Shown here piece by piece: positions 62,401 through 64,000 of a stretch of 64,000 nt of DNA. Positions within the stretch are counted from its first letter, which is position 1. The number at the start of each line of letters is the position of its first letter. The translations under genes were made by a program, and so were the position numbers. The DNA is from Liolophura sinensis (taxonomy: Eukaryota > Mollusca > Polyplacophora > Chitonida > Chitonidae). The notes under the pieces are model-generated. The model saw only the letters and a program-made list of their open reading frames with translations. It did not search any database and was not told where the DNA came from. The stretch covers positions 14,993,504 to 15,057,503 of the forward strand of contig NC_088298.1 of the NCBI RefSeq assembly GCF_032854445.1, given 5' to 3'.

Positions 62401-63822
62401 TGTGTCATTATTTAATGTCGTCGTGGATTGAGATTCCTGTCACATGTTCATACCCATTCACTGTGTACTTTAACTAAGACTACACGTATCTGAGGTCATA
62501 TTTTTTCCTCATAACAGAAAGACAGGTACATGCGATTCATGTCTGCATAGCCCTCCTTAATTCACGACATGAGCGATATACTGTTCCCAAGAGACTCCCC
62601 ATAGCAAACTGTACGAAGTGATTCACCACTCCCCTTCCATTTCCTTATTTCAAGGTCTGCGGATCAAAGCTGAAATTTCAGCCTGCAGCGTTCAATTTAG
62701 GCTAGGTTTCGCTACAATTACACTCCGTCTAAAGCAGAAACGTTGAGGAAGCCCGCCACCCAACAATATGCTCCTCACATTACCGCTATTCCTCACTAGG
62801 AGCAAAATATCTACCACTCACTCCCCTGAACAGGTCACCAGCCACCATGTTGTCACGTACACAAACCAACTTTCGTCCACAGAAGAGGATGCACCAAATG
62901 TAAATTTCCCCGATTCGTGGATTGTGATTACGACAACACAATGGCCAGATACCTGTTCAGGTGAGCAAGTGGGAGGCATTTCGTTCCTAGTGCGGTATAG
63001 CAGCAGTGTGAGGATGTCATGATTAGGTGGTAGACTTCAATCCGCCATGTTTCTGCTTCATGCGGCCTGCAGTTATAGCCATGCCTAGCCTAAACTGAAA
63101 GGTGCACAAACGAACTTCCAGCTTTGAACTGGGTAGCATTTGCAACTATGGTACAGTTGTGGATAGGTTCTTACTAATATCCTTTGTGCAGAGTATTTAA
63201 ATTACTGGAATGAACAAGATAATAAGATAACAAAAGGAGGTTAATAAAACCCTATGCAAATTGATTGACCAGTCAACACGTGCGAATGAACTCATTCATC
63301 GCGGGTCCCTGTTGTGTAGTCCGGTGAAATAATGAGCGTTTGTTTATTCGCACTCCAGGTGTCATTTCAGCGATGGAAACGTCTTCCTTATGTAATCGTA
63401 CTTGTACTTCCCACACTGTGTGTTACTGATATGCACGTGCACCTGATCGTGACCGACACAAACAAGTTATTTACAACTTCACCGGCGCAAGATTTTCCCA
63501 CAGGAGGCAGCCATCTTTGATCGGTGAAATGTACACACGAACTGCGCGGCGAAAATTCACTTACCAAGTTTGTTTGTGCCAACTGTTCCAAGAAGCGCTG
63601 TGCTTCCTCTAGCTCGGCGGTCACTTAAAAAAAAAATTAAAGGCAAGTGATTACATCCCGTCCGAAGAGATGACAAATACAACGGAAGTCTGCAAATTAG
63701 ACGAAATATTTGAAGAGATTCAAAGAACCGGCATGACATGTGCAATTTGACCACTGCGTAAACGCTCAAAATTTACCTGGAGAAACTGTCTTTTCTAAAA
63801 CCGCGATCAAGCTGACATCCAT
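41278..63822 (-). CDS. KPNB1: Importin subunit beta-1 (karyopherin beta-1), whole gene, 23 coding exons
   Basis: Nuclear import receptor: binds importin-alpha or cargo in the cytoplasm, passes FG nucleoporins and releases cargo on RanGTP. The 23 exons, all GT-AG with matching phases, join to 887 codons (vertebrate protein about 876). It is an all-HEAT-repeat solenoid: importin-beta N-terminal domain about residues 20-100 ([22 protein letters not shown]), central HEAT repeats with [13 protein letters not shown] at about 290-302, the acidic loop EELDDDDEW at 337-345 known in this family to contact importin-alpha and Ran, then [16 protein letters not shown] and [10 protein letters not shown]. 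The C-terminus ends [19 protein letters not shown]. Convergent with ARP3. Identification rests on recalled importin-beta sequence across the whole length. Confidence 0.96.
41479..41815 (-). mobile_element. SINE-B, full length, with 14-bp target-site duplication, beside KPNB1 exon 23
   Basis: (GAGT)n tail, tttaacatcgtacttaataa, body, and tRNA-like head gctctaccaactgtgctact. Flanked by gaatcacgagagag at 41,465-41,478 and 41,816-41,829. It ends 29 bases from the exon 23 acceptor. Confidence 0.95.
42478..42720. repeat. 141-bp tandem duplication leading into the minisatellite
   Basis: Block beginning cagcatgcaacaggcattgg at 42,480 recurs at 42,621, nearly identical over about 110 bases. Its right part (cacaatgtaaaatctgtgca) is a diverged form of the neighbouring 52/55-bp unit, so this looks like the old edge of the array. 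Confidence 0.85.
42721..44575. repeat. Minisatellite of 52- and 55-bp units, about 34 copies
   Basis: Each unit runs gaagtctgcgtgcaaactca, ttctaggagcccacagcaag, then acacaaccacactgt (55 bp) or taaccacactgt (52 bp, with caccaag). Units are nearly identical in the centre and right and diverge at the left edge (42,721-42,950). Long and short types recur in an A-B-B like order. The array lies in KPNB1 intron 22 and abuts exon 22, whose last bases align to the unit. Confidence 0.95.
44581..44695 (-). CDS. KPNB1: KPNB1 exon 22
   Basis: Acceptor tacag, donor gtgagt. Residues 793-830 plus two bases, [20 protein letters not shown] then [18 protein letters not shown]. Its 115-base length supplies exactly the phase needed between exons 21 and 23; splicing 21 directly to 23 would break the frame. 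The large minisatellite begins right after its donor. Confidence 0.93.
45276..45384 (-). CDS. KPNB1: KPNB1 exon 21
   Basis: Acceptor ttcag, donor gtaagt. Residues 757-792 plus one base, [20 protein letters not shown] then [17 protein letters not shown] degenerate tandem array carrying copies of this acceptor lies immediately upstream in intron 20. Confidence 0.96.
45385..46240. repeat. Degenerate tandem array beside KPNB1 exon 21
   Basis: About 0.85 kb made of variants of tcactctgaaacacacgag and cagaaatacagaaatgtcac. The first of these contains the exon 21 acceptor and first codons in reverse. Units vary in length and order, so no single period fits. Confidence 0.75.
46548..46691 (-). CDS. 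KPNB1: KPNB1 exon 20
   Basis: Acceptor gtcag, donor gtattg. Residues 709-756, [20 protein letters not shown] then [12 protein letters not shown]. Confidence 0.96.
46765..46945 (-). repeat. Dispersed repeat C, copy in KPNB1 intron 19
   Basis: Reverse copy: aattcttcaaccttttcgca, gtgttagactgataacatta and gaaggtgcataaatcaaact. Confidence 0.65.
47502..47609 (-). CDS. KPNB1: KPNB1 exon 19
   Basis: Acceptor cacag, donor gtgagt. Residues 673-708, [20 protein letters not shown] then [16 protein letters not shown]. Confidence 0.95.
48128..48210 (-). CDS. KPNB1: KPNB1 exon 18 (tandem acceptors)
   Basis: Residues 645-672, [20 protein letters not shown] then LKNYQEHQ; donor gtagga. Two AG acceptors lie 6 bases apart (ttacag|ttttag|gtg). 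The upstream one is chosen because it yields [12 protein letters not shown], colinear with vertebrate VEVLGGEFLKYM; the downstream one stays in frame but loses two residues. Confidence 0.92.
48211..49633 (-). other. KPNB1 intron 17
   Basis: 1.4 kb. Most of it may be one non-autonomous element (about 48,610-49,580) with weakly complementary ends. No coding sequence recognised. Confidence 0.6.
48610..49580. mobile_element. Possible non-autonomous element in KPNB1 intron 17
   Basis: Left end taattttcgcgtggaactaa and right end caaaaattaattcccccgaa are loosely complementary and AT-rich. No open frame inside. Ends and target duplication not determined. Confidence 0.3.
49634..49781 (-). CDS. KPNB1: KPNB1 exon 17
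   Basis: Acceptor ttcag, donor gtacgg. Residues 596-644 plus one base, [20 protein letters not shown] then [15 protein letters not shown]. Confidence 0.95.
50573..50644 (-). CDS. KPNB1: KPNB1 exon 16
   Basis: Acceptor ttcag, donor gtaggt. Residues 572-595, [20 protein letters not shown] then ATLQ. Confidence 0.95.
51134..51205 (-). CDS. KPNB1: KPNB1 exon 15
   Basis: Acceptor catag, donor gtaggt. Residues 548-571, [20 protein letters not shown] then LMME. Confidence 0.94.
51800..51969 (-). mobile_element. SINE-A, 5'-truncated, with 13-bp target-site duplication
   Basis: Reverse copy ending at gccagagaggaagccaga, lacking the tRNA head, yet flanked by atgtgcgtttgta at 51,787-51,799 and 51,970-51,982. 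KPNB1 intron 14. Confidence 0.93.
52160..52235 (-). CDS. KPNB1: KPNB1 exon 14
   Basis: Acceptor ttcag, donor gttggt. Residues 522-547, [20 protein letters not shown] then VKNSPK. Confidence 0.95.
53079..53209 (-). CDS. KPNB1: KPNB1 exon 13
   Basis: Acceptor ggcag, donor gtaaga. Residues 479-521 plus two bases, [20 protein letters not shown] then [19 protein letters not shown]. Confidence 0.96.
53857..54110 (-). CDS. KPNB1: KPNB1 exon 12
   Basis: Acceptor tgtag, donor gtaagt. Residues 394-478, [20 protein letters not shown] to [20 protein letters not shown] and [11 protein letters not shown]. Locally GC-richer than its neighbours. Confidence 0.96.
54422..54593 (-). CDS. KPNB1: KPNB1 exon 11 with acidic loop
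   Basis: Acceptor tgtag, donor gtgagt. Residues 337-393 plus one base. Starts with [20 protein letters not shown], the acidic loop and following helix, and continues [20 protein letters not shown] to DAAVMAF. Confidence 0.96.
54888..54960. repeat. About 23-bp tandem repeat, three copies
   Basis: Unit gcatcaggaaaccaaaaatc repeated three times in KPNB1 intron 10. Confidence 0.8.
55239..55340 (-). CDS. KPNB1: KPNB1 exon 10
   Basis: Acceptor ttcag, donor gtcagt. Residues 303-336, [20 protein letters not shown] then [14 protein letters not shown]. Confidence 0.96.
55521..55768 (-). mobile_element. SINE-A, nearly full length, reverse
   Basis: tcaactgattggtgttttac to ctaacccactcaaccatgga; small deletion around ggggaaatcatccgc. 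KPNB1 intron 9. Confidence 0.9.
56108..56218 (-). CDS. KPNB1: KPNB1 exon 9
   Basis: Acceptor cacag, donor gtaggt. Residues 266-302, [20 protein letters not shown] then [17 protein letters not shown]. Confidence 0.96.
57061..57150 (-). CDS. KPNB1: KPNB1 exon 8
   Basis: Acceptor ttgcag, donor gtaagg. Residues 236-265, [20 protein letters not shown] then [10 protein letters not shown]. Confidence 0.96.
57613..57672 (-). CDS. KPNB1: KPNB1 exon 7
   Basis: Acceptor ttcag, donor gtgagt. Residues 216-235, [20 protein letters not shown]. Confidence 0.95.
57905..57990 (-). mobile_element. Outer SINE-A, left part
   Basis: gtatttatctgactgatgtt to ccagcattatggtggg, interrupted here by a younger SINE-A. 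Confidence 0.93.
57991..58261 (-). mobile_element. Inner SINE-A, full length, nested in an older SINE-A
   Basis: 271 bases from the tail atatttatttatttatttga to the head actgagccactgaggctccg. Target-site duplication cattatggtggg at 57,979-57,990 and 58,262-58,273. Confidence 0.95.
58262..58345 (-). mobile_element. Outer SINE-A, right part
   Basis: Resumes with cattatggtgggggaaaacc and continues to gtagaccttcctatgtac, where it loses similarity. Confidence 0.9.
58509..58584 (-). CDS. KPNB1: KPNB1 exon 6
   Basis: Acceptor ttcag, donor gtgaga. Residues 190-215, [20 protein letters not shown] then ANFDKE. Confidence 0.95.
59178..59257 (-). CDS. KPNB1: KPNB1 exon 5
   Basis: Acceptor tttag, donor gtttgt. 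Residues 164-189 plus two bases, [20 protein letters not shown] and MKKEEP. Confidence 0.93.
59614..59814 (-). CDS. KPNB1: KPNB1 exon 4
   Basis: Acceptor ttgcag, donor gtaagt. Residues 97-163, [20 protein letters not shown] and ending [15 protein letters not shown]. Confidence 0.96.
60212..60394 (-). CDS. KPNB1: KPNB1 exon 3
   Basis: Acceptor tttcag, donor gtaagt. Residues 36-96, [20 protein letters not shown] then [15 protein letters not shown] and [10 protein letters not shown]; importin-beta N-terminal (Ran-binding) domain core. Confidence 0.96.
60395..63564 (-). other. KPNB1 intron 2
   Basis: 3.2 kb, the longest intron apart from intron 22. It holds a small plus-strand unit with a zinc-finger-like open frame (61,844-62,196). 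The sequence around 61,000-61,620 and 62,500-63,050 is unique-looking, with no recognised exon or SINE. Confidence 0.75.
61844..62196 (+). pseudogene. Single-exon unit with zinc-finger-like fragment and poly(A) signal
   Basis: Antisense within KPNB1 intron 2. A first frame (ATG at 61,844, [14 protein letters not shown]) ends at 61,966; an overlapping second frame (61,954-62,175) reads [17 protein letters not shown], then [19 protein letters not shown]. The paired cysteines and the NVTRHLSS end resemble the BED/TTF-type finger of transposon-derived proteins (ZNF862-like), but the last histidine is not in place. AATAAA follows at 62,191-62,196. Function unknown; it may be a broken copy. Confidence 0.35.
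63565..63623 (-). CDS. KPNB1: KPNB1 exon 2
   Basis: Acceptor ttaag after a T-rich run, donor gtaagt. Residues 16-35, [20 protein letters not shown], first HEAT helix. Confidence 0.93.
63777..63822 (-). CDS. KPNB1: KPNB1 exon 1
   Basis: ATG at 63,822-63,820; residues 1-15 [15 protein letters not shown] plus one base. Donor gtaaat. The start matches the family N-terminus (MELITILEKTVSP in vertebrates). Confidence 0.92.
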
Positions 63823-64000
63823 TTTTCTGCAGACGATGAACGGTTGTGCAAAAAGACTCCCAAATGAAGCGAAAATCGCCACTTTGGAAAAAAAAAATTA
63901 AATTTTAGCGTAAAATGTTATTCCCCAAACCCGTTTTCCTCTATCAGCTCCCCATGTGGGACGGCGGAGTAATATCCCTACACATCATCCTGCAACAGTC
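63823..64000 (-). promoter_or_regulatory. KPNB1 5' UTR / promoter-proximal sequence
   Basis: Sequence upstream of the KPNB1 start, reaching the window edge. No TATA box is seen near the expected position. The transcription start cannot be placed. Confidence 0.3.

Overview
The window is nuclear DNA of an intron-rich animal, most likely a mollusc or a close lophotrochozoan such as a brachiopod. The evidence is two conserved animal housekeeping genes cut into many small exons with GT-AG introns, and many copies of tRNA-derived SINEs of a type that I recall from bivalve, gastropod and Lingula DNA. The species cannot be named from this sequence alone.

Layout. 1-19,100: no gene recognised. It holds SINE copies, a duplicated 180-bp block, short tandem repeats and a possible decayed LTR leader. 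19,294-32,380 (+): a complete 11-exon gene for actin-related protein 3 (ARP3/ACTR3), 418 codons, the ATP-binding Arp of the Arp2/3 actin-nucleating complex. Its 3' UTR runs to about 34.3 kb. 34.3-40.9 kb: gene-free tail-to-tail spacer. 41,278-63,822 (-): a complete 23-exon gene for importin subunit beta-1 (KPNB1), 887 codons, the nuclear import receptor. The two genes converge and are not functionally linked as far as the sequence shows. All exon phases join, with one exception. ARP3 exon 7 carries one extra G at 28,232/28,233 that breaks the frame of an otherwise intact gene.

The most unusual signal is a set of tandem arrays that start at exon-intron boundaries. A 1.9-kb minisatellite of 52/55-bp units in KPNB1 intron 22 looks like repeated copies of the end of exon 22 and its donor site. 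A degenerate array in intron 20 repeats the exon 21 acceptor and first codons. ARP3 exon 7 has its last codons copied twice into intron 7. A 27-bp array begins within about 15 bases of the ARP3 exon 8 donor. The copies I checked have lost or weakened the splice signal. I know of no name for this pattern and present it as an inference from local alignment by eye.

Mobile DNA is mainly two tRNA-derived SINE families. SINE-A is about 250-270 bp and ends in (AAAT)n. SINE-B is about 335 bp and ends in a (TCAC)n-like tail. Several copies keep intact target-site duplications, including one SINE nested in another and one SINE-B inserted 29 bp upstream of the last KPNB1 exon. Two further dispersed repeat families without a name, several inverted repeats and a small single-exon zinc-finger-like unit inside KPNB1 intron 2 are also described.
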